Assembly: GCA_963576475.1 (NCBI GenBank) | Contig: OY754977.1 | Location: forward strand, 29,133,972 to 29,197,971 | Reading direction: 5' to 3' | Length of the DNA: 64,000 nucleotides | Source of the DNA: Molanna angustata | Lineage: Eukaryota; Arthropoda; Insecta; Trichoptera; Molannidae | Shown: in pieces, positions 1-12,500 of the stretch | How the letters are laid out: every line of letters begins with the position of its first letter | Numbering within the stretch: position 1 is the first letter of the stretch | The notes under the pieces: generated by a model | Told to the model about the DNA's origin: nothing | Seen by the model: the letters and a program-made list of their open reading frames with translations, nothing else | Database searches by the model: none | Translations under genes and position numbers: made by a program

Positions 1-300
1 TGCGAGTTGGTCGTACGTGATCGTACGTTGTCGTACTGTGGTCGTACGTATACGCACGAATTGTTACGACGTCTGAGTTCGATCATGGACATGCTCACAT
101 TGGATACGTTTACGTACGAAATTCAGTCGTCCGAATACGTACGAAAACGTCGAAAACGCACGAATAATCCCGTCCCTTTGAGCATTATGAGAGTGCTCAC
201 ACTGGGTGCGAGTTAGTCGTACGTTGACGTGCGTATAGTTCCGACATACGAATTCGATCCAAACTTGTTTGGATATTTTGCTCCGTTCGTACTTTGATTA
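1..300. repeat. CGTACG-rich repeat block, left part
   Basis: This block is packed with CGTACG words and with GCTCACATTGGATACG-like segments, in strong contrast to the AT-rich surroundings. The word GCTCACATTGGATAC (about 91-105) recurs in reverse complement near 1208 and 1290, so this block and the one at 1090-1310 are in inverted orientation. A TGCGAGTTrGTCGTACGT word appears at the window start and again near 206, giving a local direct repeat. It may be the terminal region of an unidentified mobile element. The block is truncated by the window edge. Confidence 0.5.
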
Positions 301-533
301 CACATAAATGGATACAGAAAATTTTGTTTTTGGACACAAATGTTTATGATTTTTTTATGACTTGGTATTTTTATCTTTGTAAACTGTTATTTTAAATTTC
401 TCTTCATGTGTTGTTACCTGTTTTTTATAATTTGCTTACCCCAAGGTTTTGTGATGTTTTGTGCTATGTGAAGAGAATATGTTATTATAAAATGTTATAA
501 ACAAGATAATTTTGTCTATATATATTACAATTG

Positions 534-772
534 TCGGCCTTCGTTGCTCAGTTGGTTGGGTATCTGACTGCTGATCCAAAGGTCCCGGGTTCGATTCCCG
601 GTGGAGGCACAGTTTTTAATTGTGTTTTCAGTCTGGATCTGTGAGACGACTAATATCGTAAGTCTCCAGAATGTGGCAACTTGTTATTGGGTGCGTGTTG
701 AATAAATATTTGACATAGTATCTGTTAGTTGCCCGAGAAGAAATATTAAATAAATGAATAAATAAATAAATG
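534..772 (+). mobile_element. tRNA-derived SINE, family 1, copy 1
   Basis: The head is tRNA-like. A box A match (TTGCTCAGTTGG) lies near 544-555 and a box B match (GGTTCGATTCC) at 588-598. It is followed by a non-tRNA body of about 170 bp that is conserved in two other copies (31758 and 63771) and by an AAATAAATG-type tail. Boxes A and B are the internal RNA polymerase III promoter of tRNA genes and SINEs. The conserved body beyond the tRNA region argues against a functional tRNA gene. Mobilisation would need a partner LINE. Confidence 0.85.
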
Positions 773-785
773 GGAATAAAATTAG

Positions 786-968
786 ATGGGTCGATGGCAG
801 AGCGATTAGCGCGCTGGGCTAGTAATCCAGTGGTCGCGAGTTCGAATCCTACCTCAACCGATTTCGTTCACCTATAGCACAAGCATTTATTTTCTTATTT
901 TAGGAAACGTAGGAAGATGTATATGTACTTGTTTAACAAGGACATATTCCTTTTTATCTAAAAAAAAA
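786..968 (+). mobile_element. tRNA-derived SINE, family 2, copy 1
   Basis: A second, unrelated SINE family. Box A (TGGCAGAGCGA) is at 795-805 and box B (AGTTCGAATCC) at 839-849. The anticodon arm around 815-830 has the loop CTAGTAA, suggesting a tRNA-Thr(AGU) origin; this is inference. The body, containing GGAAGATGTATATG and a hairpin-like CTTGTTTAACAAG, is shared with copies at 1556 and 41696. It ends in a short A-rich tail. Confidence 0.85.
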
Positions 969-1089
969 TTGGCTAACCCACAGAGAGGCTGTGCTTTGTG
1001 TGATTTTTGTATGCACGGTAGCTTTGTTGTGATTGATATTATGTTTATGTGTATTGTTTGTTATCCGTGTACCAAATCTTAAATACATA

Positions 1090-1310
1090 AAATTGTATGA
1101 CCAGCATCGTACGTCGACGTACGATCAAATTCGTATCAAAAATCGGAGAAAGCCGTATCTAGTGCGCGCACTCGACCAGTATCGTACGTATACGTACGAT
1201 GCGAATTCGTATCCAATGTGAGCAAGCCAGTGCGCGCACTCGATTCGTACGACCAGCATCGTACGTTTACGTACGACCAAATTCGTATCCAATGTGAGCG
1301 GGCCCTTAGA
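1090..1310. repeat. CGTACG-rich palindromic repeat block, right part
   Basis: Three successive palindromic cores occur here: ATCGTACGTCGACGTACGAT near 1108, ATCGTACGTATACGTACGAT near 1181, and a near-palindrome around CGTACGTTTACGTACG near 1259. Two are followed by AATTCGTATCCAATGTGAGC. Two GTGCGCGCACTCG words (about 1160 and 1230) mark a unit of roughly 70 bp. The block is the inverted counterpart of 1-300. No coding capacity is visible. Confidence 0.6.
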
Positions 1311-1339
1311 GTAGCATATCGTGTATACTGGCTATACAT

Positions 1340-1460
1340 TTGTAGGTTAGGTTAGGTTTGTTTTGTAATAATAATAGCGCTTTATATATTGAATGATTTC
1401 GACTTATAAGCGAATGTGTCGCTATTATTATTGTAAATAAACCAAAACTAACCAAAGAAT
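1340..1460. repeat. Inverted-repeat element with GGTTAGGTT ends
   Basis: An inner inverted repeat of 14 bp pairs about 1366-1379 (TAATAATAATAGCG) with 1420-1433. Outer arms GGTTAGGTTTGTTTT and AACCAAAACTAACC are imperfectly complementary. The organisation resembles the hairpin unit in the element at 31994-33098, which also couples CCTAACC words to a TTATTATTGCG hairpin. It is probably a small fold-back or MITE relic. Confidence 0.45.
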
Positions 1461-1555
1461 GAGCATTTGAATTTGATAATAATCGTTGCGTAAAGACTCT
1501 TCGCGAGCCTGTGCGTGTGTGTGTGTGACATGAAGCGTATTACTTATAATATTTG

Positions 1556-1740
1556 GATGGGTGGATGGCAGAGCGGCTAGCGCGCTGGGTTAATAATCCA
1601 GTGGTCGCGAGTTCGAATCCTGCCTCGACCGATCTCGTTCACCTATAGGACAAGCATTTATGCTTAGTTTAGGGAACGTAGGAAGATGTATATGTACTTG
1701 TTTAACAAGGACATATTCATTTTTATTAAAAAGAATAAAA
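1556..1740 (+). mobile_element. tRNA-derived SINE, family 2, copy 2
   Basis: Box A is TGGCAGAGCGG at 1566-1576 and box B is AGTTCGAATCC at 1610-1620. The body matches the copies at 786 and 41696 closely. This copy keeps a perfect short hairpin AAGCATTTATGCTT near 1655-1668, which is degraded in the other two. It ends in an A/T-rich tail. Confidence 0.87.
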
Positions 1741-3287
1741 AATAAAATACACACTTACAAGAAACGAAGCATCACAGCATTGTACGAAGCATTGTACTTT
1801 GACCTTGAAAACATCGAAACATCGAATATAATAATATTTTTATTTATTTAGCATTTTAATATTCGGATTGGTATTTATATTTAATTCTTATTTATAATAT
1901 CAAATAATGTTAATTATATTTTATCAATCAGGAAGGTACGCGTATTTGATTATGAATTTATTATTATAATATATAGGTACCTACATAATATTTTTGCAAT
2001 TCGTTTTTATACATTATCCAATAAAAAACTTTTCACGTTATCCGACAGATAGCGCTAAAACTATTTTTTAGCATTCAACCGAGTATTTTTTAGTTTTGTA
2101 TACATATAGTAAATATGAAACACATTATGTATAAAATACATAAATAATAAATTAAATCAAATAGCTCTGATAACGCGTTCAAATATTGAAGCAATAAAAA
2201 TATAATTTTATTCCAAAGTAACACCTGGTGGAAGAAACCAAAAGTTTTCTAAAAAAACTTCCTAAGGAAATTGGTAAATTTGGTTGATCTCTCGACTATT
2301 TTACGATTTTAACGCTACTCAATTATAGCGATGGTTGAAATACCCCGTTAAATATTGCGTATTCTTAACTTCCTACTATATACCTACCCTTGGAGTAGTG
2401 AGGAGAAAAAACATTACATATTATAGATATTTACACTAAGTACATATAGATATCATATTATAATAGCTCTTATAATACCTATAAGGTTATTATTTGTTGT
2501 CAATATTCATGTAATAACACATTTCACCTTATTGATTTTAGTTAAATATTTAAATTGTATCACATCATTAATTTAATTAGGTTATGTGTCTACCTGTTTT
2601 TTTTTATATTCAATAAACTGTTTTAATAATTATTTATACCTGATGAACATAATGAGAGGTGAATCGTGTGTATTTACAGAAGTTGCGAGTTTTACGACTT
2701 CACTTTACCTGGTTTACGAAATCATTTAATGCATTTCCCCAACATTCGCCTCATATAGGTATCTACCTTTAATTGAGTTCACTTAGCCAAAATAACCAGG
2801 AGCCATTTGATTGCATACATAGGTTAGGTACATACATGATATATTATGGGTAATGAAATTATGTTTAGAAAACCAATTTTTTGTGTATTTTCGATCAAAA
2901 TAAAAATTATGGAACCCAACAATTATTCACAATACAATTAATGATCATGACTGTTCTCTAACGTTTTTTAACCCTCTACAAAATGAACAGTTGATGATTT
3001 TCTCAAGAATTCCATCATCAGATCATGACTCAATTAACATGAGACCACCCCTAAGGTACTCGCTTCCTAATCCGGCAACGTGGTAAAGAATTTTCACTGA
3101 ACATTAAATATACAAACAACTTGACCATCGCAAATTCCACTTGCGCCCGTTCTCTTGGGTCGAAGTCGCGCCCTCTTTTAGATAAATAAAAATATTTATT
3201 TTCTTCTAATAAACATATTGACGACCTCTGCATAAGTAGTGAGGATCGTTCTATGCTGGAAACCAGCTCACGACCCCCCCCAAAACC
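1741..3287. other. AT-rich intergenic or intronic sequence without recognisable gene
   Basis: No convincing coding segment, TIR pair or tandem repeat was seen. The sequence is uniformly AT-rich with scattered short stop-bounded frames. A short exon could be missed. Confidence 0.4.
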
Positions 3288-3425
3288 TTGATTTCAGGGA
3301 AGAGGGCTCCAGAAGAGACATTTCCTGTTTCACGAAAATAAGAATTGTATTTAGCAGCTCCATCTGTGAGTGTGGTCTAGAGGAGGAGACTCTGGATCAT
3401 ATGTTTTTTACATAATTGTAATAAC
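3288..3425 (+). pseudogene. I-type LINE fragment, C-terminal zinc-knuckle region
   Basis: Conceptual translation across frames gives a segment ending SICECGLEEETLDHMFF. This is the cysteine/histidine motif (CxCG...E...DH.FF) found at the C-terminus of I- and R1-like LINE proteins. The same family is better preserved at 52540-52985, where it reads SPVCECGQEEETLDHLFF. Frameshifts and stops make this copy dead. Upstream RNase H and RT parts are absent. Confidence 0.6.
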
Positions 3426-4130
3426 CGATCTAATATCAGTGGTATATATCAGTCCTTGATCGGCACTGTTCATATATCTCCAATCAATATCTCCCGCCTG
3501 TTTACTCTCAATGATTCAAAAATATGTCCTATTGTTGAAATTTCTTAAAACACACAATAGTGAACAGTAACTTAATTTCGAAATTATAAATATTTTTCTA
3601 AAATTGCCCCTTACCATATTTTTTTATTTATATTTATTTTCTTAGTACTAGGCAATTCACACTGAAAATAGTGCTTTGTGCAATTTAATGTTTACTGTTT
3701 ATAAGGAAAGTTATTTTTGATCATATGTTTAGATTATTTAATAATATAAAATTTGAAATGATACAGTAATTTTGTGTAATTTTGATGAGTAATCTGTAAG
3801 TATATACTTTTGAAATTGGAATTGTTTTTACAGTGAAAAAATACATGATATGAACCTTTTTGAAAATTTCCTTTTATGAAACCAAGGTCTTGAAGAGATT
3901 TTTTGCTGGATACATATTATTATTTTACGCGGCGATGGCCGATTTACTAATGATATTAATAACAATTCAGCACTACAAATAATAACACTCAATTATTATT
4001 ATTACCATTATACACTTCCTCAAAAGAATTAGCAGATCAATGCGTAAATTGTAAATTATTTAAAAGAGCAAAATAAAATGCAACAAACGCATCATCAAGC
4101 TTTCAATTGGGAATAGTTCACCCATCCAGA
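3426..4130. other. AT-rich stretch with no gene; possible LINE 3' tail
   Basis: No ORF of note. The sequence near 3645-3690 (CTAGGCAATTCACACTG) may be the decayed 3' untranslated end of the LINE fragment just upstream; this is inference only. Confidence 0.3.
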
Positions 4131-4133
4131 TAC

Positions 4134-4570
4134 TTAACATATCAAAGGATTAGGCTTTGAGGAGGTCTCTATACTACCTAACAACCCTACTGATTCCCGA
4201 ATATTAACGTTAAAAAAATCTTTAACGATTCTACATGTATTCATAATTACCGTTTTTTGCATTTTTATTATTAAATTTTTCGATAAATCTATAATTTCTA
4301 AATTACGGATTAACGATTTTGGAATAATACCAGTGGCTGAAATAATGAACGGTAATATTATTATTTTACGAGAATGCCAAAGTCTTTTAATCTCGTTACC
4401 TAAAGCGGTGTATTTTCTAATTTTTTCATCAAAAGTTTTTATAATATTACTAGAATTTGGAATAGCCACGTCCCAAATATATGTTATTTTTTTAATTTTA
4501 TCATGTATTATTAAATCGGGTCTGTTATGTTGAATTGACCGGTCAGTTAATATTGTTTTATCGTAATGAA
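4134..4570 (-). pseudogene. LINE ORF C-terminus with restriction-like-endonuclease-type motif
   Basis: The minus strand encodes a continuous segment beginning near 4560 with ILTDRSIQHNRPDLIIHD, then TYIWDVAIPNS and, further on, a region with IKRLW and SATGIIPKSL. The RPDLIIHD...D spacing and the downstream LW...(A)TGIIPKSL block resemble the C-terminal region of LINE proteins that use a restriction-like PD-(D/E)xK endonuclease (R2/R4 type). That family link is from recall of conserved motifs, not a search. The first ATG-bounded part is 4134-4469 (111 codons). The 5' RT domain is absent, so this is a truncated copy. Confidence 0.55.
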
Positions 4571-5639
4571 GCGAAATATTATTATTTTATAAAAATGAAA
4601 TCGGATCATATATATTTTATTATTTTTAATTACATATTATTATTATATCTTAATTCAAGGTATATATTATATAGAGCACTCTAAATAGGGTGAATTGCCA
4701 TATAAAGCAAAAAGAAATTGTGGGTCGTTTAGCTATTGTGCTGTCGCCCTGGATTAGATTTCCTGCAGAAGGTTAATTTATTGAAATTTAAATTTGAAAT
4801 GATAAATAAATATGCAAATAAGTATATAATTTACTGTCTGTTTCCCAACCTAAACTAACTATACCTTACCTTACCCAACTAGTTTGTTGTTTTGTAGAAC
4901 AACACAAAACTAAGCTATGGGCGCTATTGGAACCACTACTCGGCACCATACAAATCCTGAATATTATTATTATTATCATTTAAGCGACTTTCTGCTGTGC
5001 CATGATAATACCATTACCTCCAGGCCTATTGATTTTCAATGTGTATGAATAAAATAATTAACAAATGAGATGTACCGGGTAAGTACAACCTTAATTTACC
5101 TAAAACCTACTTCGAGGCAACATAATACCAACGCATTGGTCCAACCATAATGAAAATTTTCCATACCGTTAAATATTTTGCATAACGATTGTTCTCTTTG
5201 CCTGTTTTGGTTTGTATTTTCAACTCAACAACTTTAATTAAAATATCATATTCGTTAGAAAAAATACAATGCTAAATACTTCGTGTATTTTCCATGGTGG
5301 TGTTTATTTTTTTGTAAATATTTCCGTTCAAAATAATTTTTAAATTTACTATGGAGCACCGGCTAAAAATTGTGCTTCTACTTTTCTCTATTATCATGTC
5401 AGAGCCCAAAATACAACAGGCAAGATAACATCTCACACAGTTGATTGTCACACCACCCAGCCTGAATGTTGTCTTTTTAGGTGTGATGAGACTAATGTAC
5501 GGAGATACAAGCATGGTGCTAGTTTCCTACGATAGCAATGTACACATTGTACATTGTACGATATCCTTGATGGTAAATATCTATATTTATAAACATATCT
5601 TTTTTTGTACATAATCTATTTTTATTAATTTCTCTACTT
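4571..5639. other. Non-coding AT-rich sequence
   Basis: No recognised protein, TIR or tandem structure. It contains AGGGTGAATTGCC near 4688, a word similar to the end of the LINE remnant near 53118, so another LINE 3' tail may lie here. Confidence 0.3.
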
Positions 5640-5928
5640 ATTACTTAATACACACGATATAACGAAACATCTTCCTTTAAACATAAAACCAGCCTTGTAT
5701 ACAGACAACAATATAGGATTTATACTGAAAAACGACACAGATAAAACAAGTGATCTGAAACATAGTGGAATTTATGAATTGCAATGTGGGGACTGTGACA
5801 GTATTTACATAGGGAGAACAGGACGGGCAATTGAAACTAGAGTTAAAGAACATAAACGCTGTTTAAATGGACACGGATTCTCAGAATATGCAAACCACCT
5901 AATACAAGAAAATACAAACTCATTTCAT
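5640..5928 (+). pseudogene. Penelope-like element, GIY-YIG endonuclease domain (5' part)
   Basis: The open frame encodes the hallmark GIY-YIG nuclease of Penelope-like retroelements. It contains SGIYELQCGDC, then YIGRTGRAIETRVKEH, then a SEYANHL segment. GIY, YIG and the following conserved arginine are all visible. A pair of cysteines (CGDC) precedes YIG, as in this family. The reverse transcriptase that should lie upstream is missing, so the copy is 5' truncated. The frame is broken at 5928 by an inserted LINE tail and resumes intact at 6827. The interruption is precise, flanked by TCAT on both sides. In these elements the domain nicks target DNA during retrotransposition. Confidence 0.8.
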
Positions 5929-6822
<894 letters not shown>

Positions 6823-6826
6823 TCAT

Positions 6827-6962
6827 ATATTTGACAATACAAACGCACAATTATTACATAAACATACATACGGACTGAAACAAAATAATTTAGAGACATT
6901 AGAAATCCACAAAGCCATAAACAGTCACAAGAAAATAATTAACAACCAGACACAACCCCCAA
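6827..6962 (+). pseudogene. Penelope-like element, C-terminal end after the insertion
   Basis: This resumes the frame broken at 5928. It starts IFDNTNAQ, contains LKQNNLETLEIHKAI and ends at a TAG near 6960. An N(L)LExLEI-type block after the GIY-YIG domain is typical of Penelope-like proteins. No stop lies between the GIY-YIG start and this terminator once the LINE insert is skipped. Confidence 0.72.
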
Positions 6963-7090
6963 CACTTCACCATTATTATCCATGTTCCCGTTAGGGCAAC
7001 GCCCACTCCCCCACTCCCCCACTTACCCCCACCTCCCGCTATACCGATGACACTGCCACACACCACACCAAATTAGTTTTTAGTTTAAAC

Positions 7091-7132
7091 CCACCTGAAG
7101 AAGAGAACGGTAGTTCTTGAAACTAGTTGTGG
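7091..7132 (+). ncRNA. Hammerhead-like motif in the Penelope-like 3' region
   Basis: CCAC (7091-7094) can pair with GTGG (7129-7132). Between them lie CTGAAGA (7095-7101), a hairpin GAGAAC-GGTA-GTTCTT (7103-7118), GAAA (7119-7122), and CTAG followed by TT (7123-7128). This follows hammerhead order (CUGANGA, stem II, GAAA, minimal stem III, UH). One extra A (7102) sits between the core and stem II, so catalytic activity is doubtful. Penelope-like elements are known to carry hammerhead motifs, which supports the context. Confidence 0.4.
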
Positions 7133-7378
7133 AATAAAAATAAATAAGTGGAATTAAACAAAGTTATATTGTTATATTAATAATTTATTAAAATGAATTT
7201 CCACAATGTAAACGCCTCTACTTTAGAATATTTGTTTAATATATTTCTTTATTTATCTCTATAGGAAGTCCATAGGGAGATGCCGGGTCAATTATATGGG
7301 GATGGGGTTTAATTATAAGATTGTTGTGATTAATTAGTTTAAAGGAATATCATCAGAAAAATGTTTGAATTTTCAAAA
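7133..7378. other. Non-coding spacer between the Penelope-like end and the 48-bp minisatellite
   Basis: It starts with an AATAAAAATAAATAAG tail-like run that may close the Penelope-like element. No other feature is recognised. Confidence 0.35.
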
Positions 7379-8636
7379 ATATTGTGGAAACACATCTCAT
7401 TATATAAGATATACTACAGACAATAAATATTGTGGAAACACATCTCATTATATAAGATATATGTACTACAGACAATAAATATTATGGAAACACATCTCAT
7501 TATATAAGATATACTACAGACAATAAATATTATGGAAACACATCTCATTATATAAGATATACTACAGACAATAAATATTGTGGAAACACATCTCATTATA
7601 TAAGATATACTACAGACAATAAATATTGGGGCAACACATCTCATTATATAAGATATACTACAGACAATAAATATTGTGGAAACACATTTCATTATATAAG
7701 ATATACTACAGACAATAAATATTGTGGAAACACATCTCATTATATAAGATATACTACAGACAGTAAATATTGTGGAAACACATCTCATTATATAAGATAT
7801 ACTACAGACAATAAATATTGTGGAAACACATCTCATTATATAAGATATACTACAGACAATAAATATTGTGGAAACACATCTCATTATATAAGATATACTA
7901 CAGACAATAAATATTGGCGCAACACATCTCATTATATAAGATATACTACAGACAATAAATATTGTGGAAACACATCTCATTATATAAGATATACTACAGA
8001 CAATAAATATTGTGGAAACACATCTCATTATATAAGATATACTACAGACAATAAATATTGTGGAAACACATCTCATTATATAAGATATACTACAGACAAT
8101 AAATATTGTGGAAACACATCTCATTATATAAGATATACTACAGACAATAAATATTGTGGAAACACATCTCATTATATAAGATATACTACAGACAATAAAT
8201 ATTGTGGAAACACATCTCATTATATAAGATATACTACAGACAATAAATATTGTGGAAACACATCTCATTATATAAGATATACTACAGACAATAAATATTG
8301 TGGAAACACATCTCATTATATAAGATATACTACAGACAATAAATATTGTGGAAACACATCTCATTATATAAGATATACTACAGACAATAAATATTGTGGA
8401 AACACATCTCATTATATAAGATATACTACAGACAATAAATATTGTGGAAACACATCTCATTATATAAGATATACTACAGACAATAAATATTGTGGAAACA
8501 CATCTCATTATATAAGATATACTACAGACAATAAATATTGTGGCAACACATCTCATTATATAAGATATACTACAGACAATAAATATTGTGGAAACACATC
8601 TCATTATATAAGATATACTACAGACAATAAATATTG
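7379..8636. repeat. 48-bp minisatellite, about 26 units
   Basis: A head-to-tail array of a 48-bp unit containing TGTGGAAACACATCTCATT and ATAAGATATACTACAGACA. Units are nearly identical. One has a 3-bp insertion (ATATGTACTACAG near 7458), and a few carry TTGGGGCAAC or TTGGCGCAAC instead of TTGTGGAAAC. Because 48 is divisible by 3, frames stay open. The minus strand reads MRCVSTIFIVCSISYI repeated for about 396 codons (7414-8604). No promoter or flanking coding context supports a real protein. Confidence 0.97.
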
Positions 8637-9542
8637 GGGCACTGATGATTTATATAATGAAATATAGTATTCACTCTGATAAGTATTTATTTCAATTAAG
8701 GTTTTATATTTTAGTCGTTTAATAATTATGATATTTAATGAATAAAGAATAAGAATGTCGAGGATAATTCGCGATACGTCAAGCCACAGCACTGGAGTTA
8801 ATCCAAATGGTTAACCGTAAGTGGGGACACCTGTGTACATCTTCCGCTTGCGTTGGTAGCTATTGTATGTAAAATAGTAATGTGCGGACATCATAGGGAT
8901 GTTCTGCTACAAGTGTATGAAAGAATACATGCTTGTAAGCTCAAGACTCATGTGAATATGGCAAGTCTGGTCCAACCGGCGAAATCAAAATCCTCGTGAT
9001 TACCCATATCATGGATTTACTAATCATATGAAATTCTATGACATCTAAAGATATTGTAGAACTCCATATAATAATTATATCCATGATATGGGTAAAAGGG
9101 TGGGCCGAAAAAATATTTTTATTTCGAAGTTGTAAAAGCGCGGAAAAGTTGCGAATTATATAGACAACGATAAATAAAAAAAATATCAAAATAGGTTGAC
9201 ATCTTCCGGTCGCGCATAGGCCCTGAAGTTCGACAAAATATGAAAAAACATCATTTTGCGATTATTTTTTTTAATTTCTGAATTATATATTTTTGTAATG
9301 TAATAGTTTGTAACGTCTTTAAATAGAGCCTTTAAACATTGTGTTTTAATTTGGTTTAGATCAGTTGATATCTTCAACTGATCTTAAGTTCCACAAATTT
9401 GCCAAAATTTTGAAAATTTCACATTTTTATGCATTTTTGGTATCTGATAAATAATAGGTATTTAAATGTAGTAACCGTAGTTAAGCCAGACAAAGCCAGT
9501 CACTCGCCTATCTGTTGCTCCCCTCCACTCAAAAACTTAAAA
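8637..9542. other. Spacer with a small 16-bp inverted repeat
   Basis: A perfect 16-bp inverted repeat TTACCCATATCATGGA pairs 9000-9015 with 9080-9095 and encloses 64 bp, a MITE-like stem-loop. Otherwise no gene is recognised. The right edge ends just before the left terminus of array element 1. Confidence 0.5.
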
Positions 9543-9599
9543 AAACGAGTGGGTTGTGGCCAACACTAAACTCTCCACACCACAAATATTGACAATGAA

Positions 9600-12500
9600 A
9601 TATTTTATTCATTCTAAATTTTACTACCAGGAATATAAATTTTCTAACGATAGTATATTTTCATGTTAAGATAGACAAACTATTAATGCCGTATAGTGAA
9701 GAATGCTTATGTTGTATGAAATATTTTAAAAAAAGCAGATAAATTTTGATTTAAAGAACGCGAGAGCATTTTCAAAATTTTGACACGTGATATCATATGA
9801 AGATTTTTTTGTTATTTATGGAAAGCTAATCAGTTCTATGTTCAAGCTCTTTACATTATAACATGAAATCAAATTACTGAACGTTTCCATACATAGAAAT
9901 TTATCTAATTTCATTTTTATTCATACTAAATGTTACTATCAGGAATATAAATTTTCTTCCGATAGTATATTTTTATGTTAAGATAGACAAACTATTAATG
10001 CAGTATAGTGAAGAATGCTTATGTTGTATGAAATATTTTTAAAAAAGCACATAAATTTTGTTTTAAAGAACGCAAGAGTATTTTCCAAATTTTGACAGGT
10101 GATATCATATGAAGAATTTTTTTGTTATTTATGGAAAGCTAATCAGTTCTATGTTCAAGCTCTTTACATTATAACATGAAATCAAATTACTGAACTTTTC
10201 CATACATAGAAATTTATCTAATTACATTTTTATTCATACTAAATGTTACTACCAGGAATATAAATTTTCTTCCGATAGTATATTTTTATGTTAAGATAAA
10301 CAAACTATTAATGCAGTATAGTGAAGAATGCTTATGTTGTATGAAATATTTTAAAAAAAGCAGATAAATTTTGATTTAAAGAACGCGAGAGCATTTTCAA
10401 AATTTTGACACGTGATATCATATGAAGATTTTTTTGTTATTTATGGAAAGCTAATCAGTTCTATGTTCAAGCTCTTTACATTATAACATGAAATCAAATT
10501 ACTGAACGTTTCCATACATAGAAATTTATCTAATTACATTTTTATTCATACTAAATGTTACTATCAGGAATATAAATTTTCTTCCGATAGTATATTTTTA
10601 TGTTAAGATAGACAAACTATTAATGCAGTATAGTGAAGAATGCTTATGTTGTATGAAATATTTTAAAAAAAGCAGATAAATTTTGTTCTAAAGAACGCGA
10701 GAGCATTTTCCAAATTTTGACAGGTGATATCATATGAAGATTTTTTTTGTTATTTATGGAAAGCTAATCAGTTCTATGTTCAAGCTCTTTACATTATAAC
10801 ATGAAATCAAATTACTGAACGTTTCCATACATAGAAATTTATCTAATTACATTTTTATTCATACTAAATGTTACTATCAGGAATATAAATTTTCTTCCGA
10901 TAGTATATTTTTATGTTAAGATAGACAAACTATTAATGCAGTATAGTGAAGAATGCTTATGTTGTATGAAATATTTTTAAAAAAGCAGATAAATTTTGTT
11001 TTAAAGAACGCAAGAGTATTTTCCAAATTTTGACAGGTGATATCATATGAAGAATTTTTTTGTTATTTATGGAAAGCTAATCAGTTCTATGTTCAAGCTC
11101 TTTACATTATAACATGAAATCAAATTACTGAACGTTTCCATACATAGAAATTTATCTAATTACATTTTTATTCATACTAAATGTTACTATCAGGAATATA
11201 AATTTTCTTCCGATAGTATATTTTTATGTTAAGATAGACAAACTATTAATGCAGTATAGGGAAGAATGCTTATGTTGTATGAAATATTTTAAAAAAAGCA
11301 GATAAATTTTGTTCTAAAGAACGCGAGAGCATTTTCCAAATTTGGACAGGTGATATCATATGAAGAATTTTTTTGTTATTTATGGAAAGCTAATCAGTTC
11401 TATGTTCAAGCTCTTTACATTATAACATGAAATCAAATTACTGAACTTTTCCATACATAGAAATTTATCTAATTACATTTTTATTCATACTAAATGTTAC
11501 TACCAGGAATATAAATTTTCTTCCGATAGTATATTTTTATGTTAAGATAAACAAACTATTAATGCAGTATAGTGAAGAATGCTTATATTGTATGAAATAT
11601 TTAAAAAAAAGCAGATAAATTTTGATTTAAAGAACGCGAGAGCATTTTCAAAATTTTGACACGTGATATCATATGAAGATTTTTTTGTTATTTATGGAAA
11701 GCTAATCAGTTCTATGTTCAAGCTCTTTACATTATAACATGAAATCAAATTACTGAACGTTTCCATACATAGAAATTTATCTAATTACATTTTTATTCAT
11801 ACTAAATGTTACTATCAGGAATATAAATTTTCTTCCGATAGTATATTTTTATGTTAAGATAGACAAACTATTAATGCAGTATAGTGAAGAATGCTTATGT
11901 TGTATGAAATATTTTTAAAAAAGCAGATAAATTTTGATTTAAAGAACGCGAGAGCATTTTCAAAATTGTGAAACGTGATATCATATGAAGATTTTTTTGT
12001 TATTTATGGAAAGCTAATCAGTTCTATGTTCAAGCTCTTTACATTATAACATGAAATCAAATTACTGAACGTTTCCATACATAGAAATTTATCTAATTAC
12101 ATTTTTATTCATACTAAATGTTACTATCAGGAATATAAATTTTCTTCCGATAGTATATTTTTATGTTAAGATAAACAAACTATTAATGCAGTATAGTGAA
12201 GAATGCTTATGTTGTATGAAATATTTTAAAAAAAGCAGATAAATTTTGTTTTAAAGAACGCAAGAGCATTTTCAAAATTTTGACACGTGATATTATATGA
12301 AGAATTTTTTTGTTATTTATGGAAAGCTAATCAGTTCTATGTTCAAGCTCTTTACATAATAACATGAAATCAAATTACTGAACGTTTCCATACATAGAAA
12401 TTTATCTAATTACATTTTTATTCATACTAAATGTTACTATCAGGAATATAAATTTTCTTCCGATAGTATATTTTTATGTTAAGATAGACAAACTATTAAT

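Noticed and set aside
534..606. Functional tRNA genes at 534, 786, 1556, 31758, 41696 and 63771
   Set aside because: Each is followed by a conserved non-tRNA body and tail shared among copies, so they are SINEs.
1136..1339. Frames over the CGTACG block
   Set aside because: Composition follows the palindromic repeats (YTYDT, RTYTYD); no protein signal.
7379..8636. Regularly spaced repeats resembling a CRISPR array
   Set aside because: There are no unique spacers; units abut directly, as in a minisatellite, and the context is eukaryotic.
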